From DATLGB01 sp964242305 (GTDB lineage Bacteria > Actinomycetota > Thermoleophilia > Solirubrobacterales > Solirubrobacteraceae), in NCBI GenBank assembly GCA_964242305.1, contig CAXTBB010000012.1, positions 31,728 through 95,727 on the forward strand: a DNA stretch of 64,000 nt, given 5' to 3'. Shown piece after piece: positions 51,696-59,820 of this stretch. Under the pieces are notes generated by a model. The model ran no database searches, was not told where the DNA came from, and saw only the letters and a program-made list of their open reading frames with translations. Both the position numbers and the translations under genes were made by a program. Position 1 is the first letter of the stretch. The number at the start of each line of letters is the position of its first letter.

Positions 51696-52628
51696 GTGGT
51701 CTCAGCCGATTACGTGTGGATGAACGGGGAGTTCGTGGCCTTCGAGGACGCGAAGGTATCCGTCCTCACGCACGCCCTGCACTACGGCACCGGTGTCTTC
51801 GAGGGTGTCCGCTGCTACGACACGCCGAGCGGCCCGGCCGTCTTCCGCCACACAGCGCACATCGACCGCCTGTTCCAGTCGGCGCGGCTCTACCACATGG
51901 AGATCCCCTTCACGCGGGAGGAGCTCAAGCGTGCGACGGACGAGCTGATCGTCCGCAACGGCTTCAAGGGCTGCTACATCCGGCCGCTCGTGTTCCGCGG
52001 CCTCGGGCCGATGGGCCTGAACCCGCTGACCTCGGCGGTCGACGTGATCGTCGCCTGCTGGGAGTGGGGCAGCTACCTGGGGGACGAGGGCAAGCTCAAC
52101 GGCGTCCGCGCGCGGGTCTCGAGCTGGCGGCGCATCGACAGCGGCAGCGTCATCCCCGCCGCGAAGGCGACCGGCCAGTACCTGAACTCGATCCTGGCCA
52201 AGATCGAGTCCGAGAAGGCCGGCTACGAGGAGGGCATCCTGCTCGACCAGCGCGGCATGGTCTGCGAGGGCACGGGCGAGAACCTGTTCATCGTCAAGGA
52301 CGGCAAGATCGCCACGCCGACGTTCGCCAACGACATCCTCGGCGGCATCAACCGCGCGTCGGTCATCGAGATCATCCGCGACCTCGGCATCGAGCTCCAG
52401 GAGCGCGACGTCGCCCGCGGCGAGCTCTACCTCGCCGACGAGGTGTTCATGACCGGCACCGCCGCCGAGCTGACGCCGATCCGCGAGATCGACGACTACG
52501 CCGTCGGCACCGGCCGCCCGGGCCCGATCACCGAGCAGGTGCGCACCATCTTCGAGGACGCCCTGCACGGGCGGTCGGAGCGCTACGCGGCCTGGAACGA
52601 CCGCGTGGAAGCACCCGTTTCGACGTGA
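51696..52628 (+). CDS. ilvE: Branched-chain amino acid aminotransferase (class IV)
   Basis: 310 residues from GTG 51696. HALHYGTGVFEGVRCYD, YIRPLVFRG, PLP lysine in IPAAKATGQYLNS, EGTGENLFIVKDG, and the GGINRASVIEI phosphate-binding helix are typical of IlvE, which makes valine, leucine and isoleucine from the keto acids. It overlaps cimA (GTGA). Class IV relatives (D-amino acid transaminase, ADC lyase) are excluded by the motifs and context. Confidence 0.95.
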   Translation: MVSADYVWMNGEFVAFEDAKVSVLTHALHYGTGVFEGVRCYDTPSGPAVFRHTAHIDRLFQSARLYHMEIPFTREELKRATDELIVRNGFKGCYIRPLVFRGLGPMGLNPLTSAVDVIVACWEWGSYLGDEGKLNGVRARVSSWRRIDSGSVIPAAKATGQYLNSILAKIESEKAGYEEGILLDQRGMVCEGTGENLFIVKDGKIATPTFANDILGGINRASVIEIIRDLGIELQERDVARGELYLADEVFMTGTAAELTPIREIDDYAVGTGRPGPITEQVRTIFEDALHGRSERYAAWNDRVEAPVST

Positions 52629-54175
52629 TCGTCTACGACTGCACCCTCCGGGACGGCATGCAGGGCGAGGGCATGTCGCTGACGGCGGAGGAGAAGGTCG
52701 AGGTCGCCCACCTCCTCGACCGCCTCGGCATCGGCCTGATCGAGGCCGGCTTCCCGGCGTCCAATCCCAAGGAGGAGGCGTTCTTCTCCCTGCTGGCCGG
52801 CGAGACCTTCCAGACCGCCGAGATCGCCGCCTTCGGGATGACCCGCCGCAAGGACGTCGCCGCCGAGCACGACCCGGCACTGCGGCTGCTGGCCGAGTCC
52901 TTCGCGCCGGTCACCACGCTGGTCGGCAAGTCCTGGGGCCTGCACCTCGAGAAGGTGGTGAAGGTCTCCCGCGAGGAGAACCTGGCGATGATCGCCGACT
53001 CGGTCGCCTTCCTCGTCCGCCAGGGCAAGCGCGTCATCTACGACGCCGAGCACTTCTTCGACGGCCACGCCGACGACCCCGCGTACGCGCTCGCGTGCGT
53101 CCGCGTGGCCGCCGACGCCGGCGCCGAGTGGGTGACGCTGTGCGACACCAACGGGGGGACGATGCCCGCCCAGCTGTCCGCCGCCACGCGCGAGGTGGTC
53201 GCCGCGCTCGGTCCGCGGGTCGGCATCCACTGCCACGACGACGCCGGCTGCGGCGTGGCCAACACGATCGCCGCCGTCCAGGAGGGCGCCGGCCTCGTGC
53301 AGGGGACGATGAACGGCTACGGCGAGCGCTGCGGCAACGCCAACCTCGTCACGATCGTCCCCAACCTCCAGCTCAAGCTCGGCCACCAGTGCGTGCCGTC
53401 GCTGACCGGGCTCACGGAGGCGAGCCACCTGCTCGACCAGTTGCTGAACCTCTCGCCGGAGCCCAACCGCCCCTACGTGGGCGCCAACGCGTTCGCGCAC
53501 AAGGGCGGCATGCACGTCGCCGGCGTCAACGCCGACCCGGCCACGTTCGAGCACATCGACCCGGGGGCGGTGGGCAACACCCGCGAGATCCTCATCTCCG
53601 AGCTGAGCGGGAAGGGGACGGTGCTCGCGCGCGCCGGGGTCGATCTCGACGACGCCACGGCTGTGCGGCTCATCGATCGCGTCAAGGCGCTCGAGCACGC
53701 CGGCTACCACTTCGAGGCCGCCGACGGCTCCTTCGACCTGCTCGTCGCCAAGGAGACGGGCGAGTACGAGCCGCTCTTCCGCCTGGAGGACTGGCACGTC
53801 AGCGCGCGCAGCGACGAGAAGGGCAAGGTGCGCACGGAGGCGGTGGTGCGCATCAAGGTCGGCGACGAGCTGCTCGTCCGCCACGCGGAGGGAAACGGCC
53901 CGGTGCAGGCACTCGACCGCGCCCTGCGGCGCGCGCTCGAGAAGGTCCGTCCGGAGATCCGCGACATGCACCTGACCGACTTCAAGGTCCGCATCCTGGA
54001 CGGCAACAAGGCGACGGGCGCGACGACCCGGGTGCTGCTCGACGCCACCGACGGGCACCGCACCTGGGGCGCCATCGGCGTCCACGAGAACATCATCGAG
54101 GCCTCGTGGGAGGCGCTGGTCAGCTCCCTCGAAGCCGGGATGCTCGCCCGGCGCAAGACGCACGCAGCCACGTGA
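52625..54175 (+). CDS. cimA: (R)-Citramalate synthase
   Basis: 516 residues of the LeuA/CimA family: YDCTLRDGMQGEGMSLTAEEK, IEAGFPASNP, IHCHDDAGCGVANTI, NGYGERCGNANLVTIVPNL, and a full C-terminal regulatory domain. The TLRDGMQ/GEGMS form and the SWGLHLEKVVKVSREEN segment distinguish it from LeuA, which is separately present. CimA condenses pyruvate and acetyl-CoA, opening a threonine-independent route to 2-oxobutyrate for isoleucine. It is coupled on both sides, to ilvE and a DegT aminotransferase. Confidence 0.92.
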   Translation: MIVYDCTLRDGMQGEGMSLTAEEKVEVAHLLDRLGIGLIEAGFPASNPKEEAFFSLLAGETFQTAEIAAFGMTRRKDVAAEHDPALRLLAESFAPVTTLVGKSWGLHLEKVVKVSREENLAMIADSVAFLVRQGKRVIYDAEHFFDGHADDPAYALACVRVAADAGAEWVTLCDTNGGTMPAQLSAATREVVAALGPRVGIHCHDDAGCGVANTIAAVQEGAGLVQGTMNGYGERCGNANLVTIVPNLQLKLGHQCVPSLTGLTEASHLLDQLLNLSPEPNRPYVGANAFAHKGGMHVAGVNADPATFEHIDPGAVGNTREILISELSGKGTVLARAGVDLDDATAVRLIDRVKALEHAGYHFEAADGSFDLLVAKETGEYEPLFRLEDWHVSARSDEKGKVRTEAVVRIKVGDELLVRHAEGNGPVQALDRALRRALEKVRPEIRDMHLTDFKVRILDGNKATGATTRVLLDATDGHRTWGAIGVHENIIEASWEALVSSLEAGMLARRKTHAAT

Positions 54176-55254
54176 CCAAGGTCCCGATGGCCCAGCCGGT
54201 CCTCGGACCGGAAGAGCTGGCGGCCGTCAAGGAGGTCCTCGACAGCGGGCAGCTCTCGCTCGGCCCGCGCGTGCCCGCCTTCGAGGCTGCCTTCGCCGAG
54301 CGCGTCGGCGCCAAGCACGCCTGCGCGGTGTCGAGCGGCACCGCCGGCCTGCACCTCGGCCTGCGCGCGGCCGGTGTCACCGAGGGCGACGAGGTGATCA
54401 CGTCCCCGTTCTCCTTCGTCGCGTCCGCCAACGTGATCCTCTACGAGCGCGCCACGCCGGTCTTCGTCGACATCGACCCCGACACGCTGTGCGCGTCCGC
54501 CGGCGCCATCGCCGCCGCGGTGACGGACCGCACGACGGCGATCCTGCCCGTCTCCATCTTCGGCAAGCGCTGCGCGATCCCCGACGTCGGCCTGCCGATC
54601 GTCGAGGACGCCTGCGAGGCGCTCGGCAGCGTGGCCGGCCGCGGCCACAGCACCGTCTACGCCTTCTACCCCAACAAGCAGATGACGACGGGGGAGGGGG
54701 GTGTCCTGACCACGGACGACGACGCCGTCAAGGAGCGCGTCGATTCCGAGCGCAACCAGGGCCGCGCGCCGAACATGGACTGGCTCGACCACGACCGGCT
54801 CGGCTTCAACTACCGCCTGACCGACATCGCCTGCGCGATCGGCCTCGTCCAGCTCGGTCGCCTCGACGGCATGCTCGCCGACCGCCAGCGGGTCGCCACG
54901 CTCTACCACGAGGCGCTGGAGGAGCTCGAGGTGGAGACGCTCGACGACGACCGCTCCTGGTTCGTCTACGTCGTCCGCATCCCGCCCGACCACGACCGCG
55001 ACGACACCATCCGCGCCCTGCGCGACGAGGGCATCCCGGCCAAGCCCTACCTGCCCGCGATCCACCTGTACTCCTTCTACCGCGAGCGCTTCGGCTACCG
55101 CGAGGGGATGTTCCCGGTCGCCGAGGACGTCGCCGCCCGCAGCCTCGCGCTGCCGTTCTTCCCGCAGATGACCGAGGGCCAGGTGGCGCAGGTCGCCGAG
55201 GCGCTCAGGCGCGTGCTGTATCGCGCCGGTACGCCTGCATCGCGCCCAGCGTGA
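54172..55254 (+). CDS. DegT/DnrJ/EryC1-family PLP aminotransferase
   Basis: 360 residues. AVSSGTAGLHLGLRAAGV, ITSPFSFVASANVI, VEDACEALGS and the PLP lysine in FYPNKQMTTGEGG, followed by LGFNYRLTDIACAIGLVQLGRL. Family members usually aminate nucleotide-linked keto-sugars for glycans or antibiotics. No sugar-nucleotide genes are nearby; instead it is coupled to cimA by a GTGA overlap, so it may belong to this amino-acid operon or simply end it. Its last 50 bp overlap the convergent ABC permease gene. Confidence 0.85.
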   Translation: MTKVPMAQPVLGPEELAAVKEVLDSGQLSLGPRVPAFEAAFAERVGAKHACAVSSGTAGLHLGLRAAGVTEGDEVITSPFSFVASANVILYERATPVFVDIDPDTLCASAGAIAAAVTDRTTAILPVSIFGKRCAIPDVGLPIVEDACEALGSVAGRGHSTVYAFYPNKQMTTGEGGVLTTDDDAVKERVDSERNQGRAPNMDWLDHDRLGFNYRLTDIACAIGLVQLGRLDGMLADRQRVATLYHEALEELEVETLDDDRSWFVYVVRIPPDHDRDDTIRALRDEGIPAKPYLPAIHLYSFYRERFGYREGMFPVAEDVAARSLALPFFPQMTEGQVAQVAEALRRVLYRAGTPASRPA

Positions 55255-55930
55255 GCACGGCGGCCCAGCCGCCGATGACGCCCCACCCCAGCCCGCCCCA
55301 CGCCTTGCCCCCGATGGCGACGTGGGACGCCTGCACGAGCCACCACGACGGCAGGAACTGGCCGATGTCGTGGATGGCGCCGTCCGTGATCGGGAACCAG
55401 AAGCCGCCGATCAGCGCCAGCAGGCCGGCGCCGCCGCCCATGACCGGGCCCATCGAGTCCGTGGTCAGCAGGTGGCCGAGCAGGATGCCCAGCGCCGCGA
55501 ACGGGATCAGCCCGATCAGCACCAGCAGGGTCATCTCCGCCCAGCGCCCGATCGGGATGCGCACGCCGATGATCAGGCCCGACAGGTACAGCAGCGAGAT
55601 CGTGGTGCTGGCGGTCAGGTAGGCGAGCGCGACCTTGGTGCGGAAGTAGGTCGGGATCGGCAGCGGCGAGATGCGCAGCTGGCGCACCCAGCCCGTCTCC
55701 CGGTCGGCGGCGATCCGCGCGCCGGCGCTCATCGTCGCGATCATCGCGCCGTAGGCCGCCATCGTGACCATGTAGTACGTGCCGACGTGCAGGCCGGGAG
55801 TGCCGTCCACGCCGTTGTCGGCCTGCGGCGCCGCAATCACCCAGAACAGGATCAGCGGGAAGCCGATGGAGAAGATGAAGAACCGCCGGTTGCGGAACGT
55901 CCGGACGACCTCCGAGCGGAAGTAGCTCAC
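55205..55930 (-). CDS. ABC-2-type transporter permease
   Basis: 241 residues with six hydrophobic helices; N-terminal SEVVRTFRNRRFFIFSIGFPLILFWVIA and the GWVRQLRISPLPIPTYFRTKV amphipathic region are typical ABC-2 features. It is coupled to its ATPase (4-bp overlap). Such pairs export lipids, drugs or polysaccharide precursors. Its 3' end overlaps the DegT gene tail-to-tail by 50 bp. Confidence 0.9.
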   Translation of the reverse strand: MSYFRSEVVRTFRNRRFFIFSIGFPLILFWVIAAPQADNGVDGTPGLHVGTYYMVTMAAYGAMIATMSAGARIAADRETGWVRQLRISPLPIPTYFRTKVALAYLTASTTISLLYLSGLIIGVRIPIGRWAEMTLLVLIGLIPFAALGILLGHLLTTDSMGPVMGGGAGLLALIGGFWFPITDGAIHDIGQFLPSWWLVQASHVAIGGKAWGGLGWGVIGGWAAVLTLGAMQAYRRDTARA

Positions 55931-56796
55931 GCGGTGAGCTCCAGGAAGGCGTCTTCGAGGTTGGCGCCGGCGATCTCGATGTTGCGGGCGTCGTCGTAGC
56001 GGGCCAGCAGTGCGCGGATGGCGACGTCGGAGTCCGTGCAGACCAGGATCACGGTCTGGCCGTGGCGGTCCGCTCCCGTGACGCCGTCCAGCGCCCGCAG
56101 GTCGTCGAGGTCGGCCCCGGGCAGCGTGGCGCGGATGGTGCGGCTGCCGACCATCCCCTTGACCTCGCCGGTGGGCCCGTCGGCGACGATCTTGCCGGCG
56201 GCCATGAGGATGATGCGGTCCGCGAACGTGTCCGCCTCCTCCAGGTAGTGGGTCGCGAACAGGATCGTCTTGCCGCCCGCCGCGAAGCCGCGCATGACCT
56301 CCCAGAAGTCGCGCCGGCCGGCCACGTCGACGGCCGCCGTGGGTTCGTCGAGGACCAGCAGGTCGGGGTTGGACACGAGCGCGATCGCAGCCCGCGCCCG
56401 CTGCGTCTGGCCGCCGGAGAGCTTGTGGGTGGACTGCTCGGCGAAGGTGTCGGCGCCGGTGATGCGCAGCACCTCGTCGACCGGCATCGGGTCGGGGTAG
56501 AGGCTGGCCATCATCGCGACCAGCTCGCGCACGGCCAGGTCGCGCGGCAGCGCGCCCGTCTGCAGCATCGCGCCGATCAGGCCGGCCGAGATCGCCTTCT
56601 CCGGCGTGCGCTCGAAGACGCTGACCGTCCCGGCGTCGGGCCGCTGCAGTCCGAGCAGCAGGTCGATCGTGGTCGACTTCCCGGCGCCGTTGGGGCCGAG
56701 CAGCGCCACGGTCTCCCCGGGAGCGATGGTGATGTCCACGCCGCGGACGGCCTCGACGTCCCCGTAGCTCTTGACCAGTCCCTGAAGCGCGATCAC
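55927..56796 (-). CDS. ABC transporter ATP-binding protein (DrrA-like)
   Basis: 289 residues. Walker A GPNGAGKSTTID, Q-loop GLIGAMLQTGALP, signature KLSGGQTQRARAA, Walker B LLVLDEPTAAVD and H-loop FATHYLEEAD, then a ~70-residue C-terminal domain as in drug-export ATPases. It works with the coupled permease. It lies 10 bp downstream of the GNAT gene, so the three minus-strand genes likely share a transcript. Confidence 0.92.
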   Translation of the reverse strand: MIALQGLVKSYGDVEAVRGVDITIAPGETVALLGPNGAGKSTTIDLLLGLQRPDAGTVSVFERTPEKAISAGLIGAMLQTGALPRDLAVRELVAMMASLYPDPMPVDEVLRITGADTFAEQSTHKLSGGQTQRARAAIALVSNPDLLVLDEPTAAVDVAGRRDFWEVMRGFAAGGKTILFATHYLEEADTFADRIILMAAGKIVADGPTGEVKGMVGSRTIRATLPGADLDDLRALDGVTGADRHGQTVILVCTDSDVAIRALLARYDDARNIEIAGANLEDAFLELTA

Positions 56797-56806
56797 TCGC
56801 CAGTAG

Positions 56807-57424
56807 TCATAGCGGCTTGAGGTAGGAGACGAACCCCGGGCCGCCCACCGCGCCCGTCACCCGCGCGTCGGGCGACCGCCGCTCGCCGGCGATCGTGAAC
56901 CCGCAGGCCTCGTACAGGGCGCGCGCGCCGACGTTCTGCAGCCCGGTGTCGAGCGACACACCTCGAAGTCCGCGGTTGTGCGCCGTGCGCTCCGCGTCGG
57001 CCAGCAGGGCGGTGGCGACGCCGGTGCGCCGGTGCCCGGGATCGACGGCCAGCGCGTCCACGTACAGCGTCCCCGGGATCGGGGCGGGCAGGACGGCGGC
57101 GGACGCGCGCAGGTGGCGCAGGATGGCGGGCCAGTGCCAGGCGGGCAGCCGGACGACGGAGACGGCGAGGAACTGGCGGGCGAGGGCCTCGCCGTCCTCG
57201 GCCGGGAAAGCGACGAGGATCCCGGCCACCGCGCCGTCGCGGACGGCGACGCGGCTGCTGTCCCAGCTGGCGGTGTGCCCGCCCTTGGCCCAGATCGCCT
57301 CCAGTACCCGCCGTGACCGCCGTTCGGAGCCCGTGTAGGCGTCGTAGTAGATGCGCGAGGACTCGTAGAGCAGGCCCGGGCCGGCGCGATCGGAGAGGCG
57401 TGCGTCCCGGACGGTCAGGGTCAT
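56807..57424 (-). CDS. GNAT-family N-acetyltransferase
   Basis: 205 residues. C-terminal GNAT fold with YVDALAVDPGHRRTGVATALLADAERTA (acetyl-CoA-binding Q/RxxGxG/A region) and LDTGLQNVGARALYEACGF. The N-terminal 80 residues are less typical. It may acetylate an amine or peptide; its position before an export ABC pair could mean resistance or self-protection, which is an inference. Its start is 23 bp from the divergent argH. Confidence 0.82.
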   Translation of the reverse strand: MTLTVRDARLSDRAGPGLLYESSRIYYDAYTGSERRSRRVLEAIWAKGGHTASWDSSRVAVRDGAVAGILVAFPAEDGEALARQFLAVSVVRLPAWHWPAILRHLRASAAVLPAPIPGTLYVDALAVDPGHRRTGVATALLADAERTAHNRGLRGVSLDTGLQNVGARALYEACGFTIAGERRSPDARVTGAVGGPGFVSYLKPL

Positions 57425-57433
57425 CGCCCGCCG

Positions 57434-57441
57434 TAAGGTAC
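57434..57441. promoter_or_regulatory. Overlapping divergent -10 elements, argH and GNAT
   Basis: GTAAGGTAC holds TAAGGT on the plus strand (8 nt before argH GTG 57448) and TACCTT on the minus strand (about 11 nt before GNAT ATG 57424). The two hexamers overlap, so polymerase can serve only one gene at a time. Confidence 0.45.
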
Positions 57442-57447
57442 GCGGCC

Positions 57448-58788
57448 GTGTCCCGCTTCTCGGAGCCCCAGGACCCGGTCTTCCGGGCGCTGAACACGTC
57501 GGCCGGGTTCGACCGCCGGCTGGCGCCGTACGACATCGCCCAGTCCAAGGCGCACGCGGCCATGCTGGCCGCCACCGGGATCATCGCGGACGCTGACCGC
57601 GACGCCCTCCACGCCGCCCTGGACACGGTCGCGGGCGAGCTGGAGACGGGCGCGTTCGCCTGGGACCCCGAGGACGAGGACGTCCACATGGCCGTCGAGC
57701 GCCGGGTCACGGAGCTCGCACCCGCCTCCGGCGGCAAGCTGCACACGGCGCGCAGTCGTAACGACCAGATCGCCACCGACGTCGCCATGTTCGTCCGGGC
57801 CGAAGCGGCCGCGCGCGGCGAACAGCTGCGCAACCTCCAGGCGGCGCTGATCGACGCCGCCGAGGCGCACCTGGACTGGCCGATGCCCGGCTACACGCAC
57901 CTTCAGCGCGCGCAGCCTGTCTACCTCGGCCACCACCTGCTCGCCTACGTGTGGATGTTCGCGCGCGACGCCCGCCGCTTCGCCGCGGTGGACACCGACC
58001 TCCTGCCGCTGGGGGCCGGCGCGCTGGCCGGCACGAACTTCCCCACCGACCGCCACATGGTCGCGGCCGAGCTCGGCTTCGCCGGCGTCGTTCCCAACTC
58101 GATCGACGCGGTCTCCAATCGGGATTTCGTCCTGGACTTCCTGGCCGCCGCGGCGACCTGCGCGACCCACCTGTCCCGCCTCGGCGCCGAGATCGTGCTG
58201 TGGTCGAGCCAGGAGTTCGGCTTCGCGGAGCTCAGCGACGCCTGGGCGTCGGGCTCCTCGATCATGCCCCAGAAGAAGAACCCGGACGCGGCGGAGCTCC
58301 TGCGCGGCAAGGCGCCGCGCGTGGTCGCGCATCTGAGCGCCCTCCACGGCGTGATGCACGGCCTGCCGCTCACCTACAACAAGGACCTGCAGGAGGACAA
58401 GGAGGGGTTGTTCGACGCCGTCGACACCCTCGACCTGTGCCTGCGGGCGGCGGCCGGGATGGTCCGCGGGATCACCTTCCGCCGCGAGGTGCTGGCGGAG
58501 GCGGCCTCGGACGAGATGATCGCGGCGGTCGACATCGCCGACCTCCTCGTCCGTCGCGGCGTCCCGTTCCGGGAGTCCCACGGCGTCGTGGCCGGGCTCG
58601 TGCGCACCGCGGTCGAGTCGGGGCGCACGCTGTCCCAGCTCACCCGCGACGAGCTCCCGGACGGCCTCGGTGACGATTACTACGCCGTGCTGGAGAGCGC
58701 ATCGTGGCTGGAGTCGAAGGTCTCCGAGGGCGGGACCGCCCTGGCGCGCGTGCGTGAGCAGCTCGAGCTTGCTCGCCGTGCGCTCTGA
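57448..58788 (+). CDS. argH: Argininosuccinate lyase
   Basis: 446 residues from GTG 57448. Fumarase/aspartase superfamily with HTARSRNDQIATDVAMF, PGYTHLQRAQPV, and the signature GSSIMPQKKNPDAAEL. It releases arginine and fumarate in the last step of arginine synthesis. No other arg genes are in the window. The next gene starts within its last 11 bases. Confidence 0.96.
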   Translation: MSRFSEPQDPVFRALNTSAGFDRRLAPYDIAQSKAHAAMLAATGIIADADRDALHAALDTVAGELETGAFAWDPEDEDVHMAVERRVTELAPASGGKLHTARSRNDQIATDVAMFVRAEAAARGEQLRNLQAALIDAAEAHLDWPMPGYTHLQRAQPVYLGHHLLAYVWMFARDARRFAAVDTDLLPLGAGALAGTNFPTDRHMVAAELGFAGVVPNSIDAVSNRDFVLDFLAAAATCATHLSRLGAEIVLWSSQEFGFAELSDAWASGSSIMPQKKNPDAAELLRGKAPRVVAHLSALHGVMHGLPLTYNKDLQEDKEGLFDAVDTLDLCLRAAAGMVRGITFRREVLAEAASDEMIAAVDIADLLVRRGVPFRESHGVVAGLVRTAVESGRTLSQLTRDELPDGLGDDYYAVLESASWLESKVSEGGTALARVREQLELARRAL

Positions 58789-59329
58789 CTTCTACGACCG
58801 CCCCGTGCTCGAGGTGGCCCGGGACCTCGTCGGCTGCGCGGTCTCCCACGGGGGTACCGCCGGCATCATCGTCGAGACGGAGGCCTACCACGAGTCCGAG
58901 CCGGCCTGCCACGCGTTCGTCGGCGTCACCCCGCGCACCCGCGTCCTGTTCGGGGCGCCCGGCACCGCCTACGTCTACCGCTCCTACGGCATCCACGCGC
59001 TGCTCAACGCGGTCTGCGAGGAGGAGGGCGTCGGCGCCGCCGTGCTCATCCGGGCGCTGGAGCCGACGGCCGGCCTCGGGCTGATGACAGCGCGGCGCGG
59101 GCGGGCGGACGGGCTCTGCAACGGGCCGGGCAAGCTGACCCAGGCGCTCGGCGTCGAGCTGACCGAGAACGACACCAGCCTCCTCGACGGCCCGGTGCGC
59201 GTCGCCGTCCACGACCCGCTCCCCGTCGTCACCGGCCGCCGGATCGGCATCACCAAGGCGGCCGAGCTGCCCTGGCGCTTCTGCGCGGCCGGGAACCCGC
59301 ACGTCTCGAAACCGTGGCCTCGCGCATAG
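58778..59329 (+). CDS. 3-Methyladenine DNA glycosylase (AAG/MPG family)
   Basis: 183 residues. AAG-family blocks: FYDRPVLEVARDLVGC, IIVETEAYHESEPACHAFVG-TPRT, VYRSYGIHALLN, and LCNGPGKLTQALGV. The enzyme excises alkylated purines. GTG 58778 overlaps the argH end; TTG 58769 is possible. The C-terminus overlaps the HD-like gene by 16 bp. Confidence 0.92.
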   Translation: MRSDFYDRPVLEVARDLVGCAVSHGGTAGIIVETEAYHESEPACHAFVGVTPRTRVLFGAPGTAYVYRSYGIHALLNAVCEEEGVGAAVLIRALEPTAGLGLMTARRGRADGLCNGPGKLTQALGVELTENDTSLLDGPVRVAVHDPLPVVTGRRIGITKAAELPWRFCAAGNPHVSKPWPRA

Positions 59330-59820
59330 AGGACGCCATCCGGGCCGACCCGGACTGGCAGGCGGGCGTGCGCTGGGAGTTCTCGGGCCCCGGGCACCCG
59401 GAGGCGACGGTCGGCGACCACGTCGACGAGGTGCTCGCCAACGTCGAGCGCGAGCCGCTCGAGCTGCGCGAGCGCCTGCGGGTCATCGCGCTCGTCCACG
59501 ACGCCTTCAAGGACCGGGTCCGCTGGTGGCGCCCCGGCCGCACCGACCACGCCCGGCTGGCCGCGCGCTTCGCCGGCCGCTACGTCGACGACCCCGGCGT
59601 CCTCAAGGTGATCGCCCGCCACGACGACGCCTACCGGGCCTGGCGCCTGGGCGCCCGCCGGCACCTGTGGCGGCTGGCTCGCCGCCGCGCCCGCGGCCTG
59701 ATCGCCGACCTCGGCGGCGACCTCGAGCTCTACCGCGCCTTCTACCGCTGCGACAACGCCACGGGGGACAAATCGGCGGCGCCGCGCGAGTGGTTCGAGG
59801 AGATCGCTAAGGGGTCGTAG
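59314..59820 (+). CDS. HD-domain-like hydrolase
   Basis: 168 residues. A conserved-looking helical domain with GDHVDEVLANV, the HD pair in ALVHDAFKDR, DHARLAARF and IARHDDAYRAW suggests an HD-superfamily metal-dependent phosphohydrolase. Context with a DNA glycosylase might mean nucleotide or RNA metabolism, but this is weak. Its 3' end overlaps the convergent PBP gene by 14 bp. Confidence 0.68.
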   Translation: MASRIEDAIRADPDWQAGVRWEFSGPGHPEATVGDHVDEVLANVEREPLELRERLRVIALVHDAFKDRVRWWRPGRTDHARLAARFAGRYVDDPGVLKVIARHDDAYRAWRLGARRHLWRLARRRARGLIADLGGDLELYRAFYRCDNATGDKSAAPREWFEEIAKGS

